From assembly GCA_022846635.1 (NCBI GenBank), contig AP025685.1, positions 310,001 to 374,000 of the forward strand: a stretch of DNA of 64,000 nt, in the 5' to 3' direction. Numbering within the stretch: position 1 is the first letter of the stretch; the number at the start of each line of letters is the position of its first letter. The notes below the pieces were generated by a model, which was not told where the DNA came from, ran no database searches, and saw only the letters and a program-made list of their open reading frames with translations. Positions 63,108 to 64,000 of the stretch are shown in pieces. The stretch is from Salmonella enterica subsp. enterica serovar Choleraesuis. GTDB lineage: Bacteria; Pseudomonadota; Gammaproteobacteria; Enterobacterales; Enterobacteriaceae. The translations under genes and the position numbers were made by a program.

Positions 63108-63629
63108 ATGGCAGAGAAACGCAACATCTTTCTGGTTGGGCCTATGGGTGCCGGCAAAAGCACTATTGGGCGTCAATTAGCCCAACAGCTCAACATGGAA
63201 TTTTTCGATTCTGATCAAGAAATTGAGAAGCGGACTGGCGCCGATGTAGGCTGGGTTTTCGACGTCGAAGGCGAAGAAGGCTTCCGTGAACGTGAAGAAA
63301 AAATCATCAATGAACTCACGGAGAAGCAGGGCATCGTTCTGGCTACAGGTGGTGGTTCGGTTAAATCTCGTGAAACCCGCAACCGTCTGTCAGCTCGCGG
63401 TGTAGTCGTCTATCTGGAAACTACTATCGAAAAGCAGCTGGCCCGTACTCAGCGCGACAAAAAGCGCCCATTGCTGCAGGTTGATGCGCCACCGCGTGAA
63501 GTTCTGGAAGCGCTCGCTGATGAACGCAATCCTCTATACGAAGAGATTGCTGATGTCACGATCCGCACCGACGATCAAAGCGCTAAAGTTGTGGCTAACC
63601 AGATTATCCATATGCTGGAAAACAACTAA
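63108..63629 (+). CDS. aroK: AroK, shikimate kinase I
   Basis: 173 residues, the E. coli length. Walker [10 protein letters not shown] (residues 11-19), shikimate-binding [13 protein letters not shown] and [10 protein letters not shown], Walker B-like VLATGGGSV, lid [11 protein letters not shown]. It phosphorylates shikimate in the aromatic amino acid pathway. The ATG at 63108 gives the conserved [11 protein letters not shown] start. aroB follows after 54 bases. Confidence 0.97.
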   Translation: MAEKRNIFLVGPMGAGKSTIGRQLAQQLNMEFFDSDQEIEKRTGADVGWVFDVEGEEGFREREEKIINELTEKQGIVLATGGGSVKSRETRNRLSARGVVVYLETTIEKQLARTQRDKKRPLLQVDAPPREVLEALADERNPLYEEIADVTIRTDDQSAKVVANQIIHMLENN

Positions 63630-63683
63630 TTTAGTTATACCTCAACGCTGTAAGCGTTTGTGACTATAAAGGTATGGAGCGTC

Positions 63684-64000
63684 ATGGAGAGGATCACCGT
63701 TACTCTCGGGGAGCGTAGCTACCCCATCAATATCGCCAGCGGATTGTTCGATGAACCATCCGCTTTCTGGCCGCTTAAAGCAGGCGATCGGGTAATGCTG
63801 GTAACCAATGAGACTCTGGCTCCGATCTATCTGGCGCGTATCGAAGCGTTGCTCACGCAAGCTGGTGTTTTGTGTGACAGCGTTGTTCTGCCTGATGGCG
63901 AGCAATATAAGTCGCTGGATGTTCTGAATACTGTCTTTACAGCGTTACTGCAAAAGCCTCACGGGCGCGATACTACCCTGGTAGCGCTCGGTGGCGGCGT
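63684..64000 (+). CDS. aroB: AroB, 3-dehydroquinate synthase (5' part only)
   Basis: The first 105 codons are inside the window and run off the right edge. [15 protein letters not shown] opens the protein, followed by [21 protein letters not shown] and the NAD-binding TLVALGGG. It makes 3-dehydroquinate from DAHP, one step ahead of the shikimate made by AroD/AroE and used by AroK. Confidence 0.97.
   Translation, partial: MERITVTLGERSYPINIASGLFDEPSAFWPLKAGDRVMLVTNETLAPIYLARIEALLTQAGVLCDSVVLPDGEQYKSLDVLNTVFTALLQKPHGRDTTLVALGGG

Overview
The window is about 64 kb of chromosome from a member of the Enterobacteriaceae (or a close relative in the Enterobacterales). Almost every gene is a full-length, strongly conserved counterpart of an Escherichia coli K-12 gene in the K-12 ugp-to-aroB order. 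It is not E. coli. As I recall the K-12 map, yhhX/yhhY, rtcRBA, malT and gntT are missing from their usual places, and an approximately 8 kb block sits between greB and ompR. The window cuts ugpE at the left edge and aroB at the right edge. I see no rRNA, tRNA, CRISPR array, IS element or prophage.

Layout. 0-2.2 kb: end of the ugp glycerophosphodiester uptake operon (ugpE', ugpC, ugpQ). 2.2-5.5 kb: yhhA, ggt, the Fur-controlled small RNA RyhB, and the pirin-like yhhW. 5.5-8.6 kb: gluconate genes gntR, gntK and gntU with paired GntR operators. 8.9-10.8 kb: yhgN and asd. 11-20.7 kb: the glycogen operon glgB-glgX-glgC-glgA-glgP, with an unusual, highly structured 284-base spacer before glgP. 20.8-24.7 kb: glpD facing glpE, glpG and glpR. 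24.9-29.5 kb: malP-malQ without an adjacent malT. 29.7-30.6 kb: a two-gene module resembling a toxin-antitoxin pair, at the place where K-12 has gntT. 30.6-32.7 kb: nfuA and gntX, divergent from bioH. 32.9-38.5 kb: feoABC ferrous iron uptake and tex. 38.7-40.1 kb: greB, whose 3' end overlaps a class A (CTX-M-like) beta-lactamase gene. 40.1-47.4 kb: a complete non-phosphorylating L-fucose catabolic cluster with a FadR-type regulator and a permease. 47.6-49.6 kb: ompR-envZ. 49.8-56.7 kb: pckA, hslO, hslR, yrfG and igaA, divergent from nudE. 56.8-63.6 kb: mrcA, the hofMNO(PQ) type IV pilus/DNA-uptake-like operon with hofP and hofQ fused into one gene, aroK, and the start of aroB.

Much of the window concerns carbon storage and entry to central metabolism. 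Glycogen is made by GlgC, GlgA and GlgB and broken down by GlgP and GlgX, with MalP and MalQ processing maltodextrins. Gluconate, glycerol-3-phosphate and, in the inserted block, L-fucose feed in from outside. The fucose cluster encodes every predicted step from L-fucose to pyruvate plus lactate without a kinase or aldolase. The most distinctive features are the hofP-hofQ fusion, the greB-coupled beta-lactamase, the fucose island, the missing malT, the malQ-nfuA two-gene module with a palindromic operator on its -35 box, and the structured glgA-glgP spacer.
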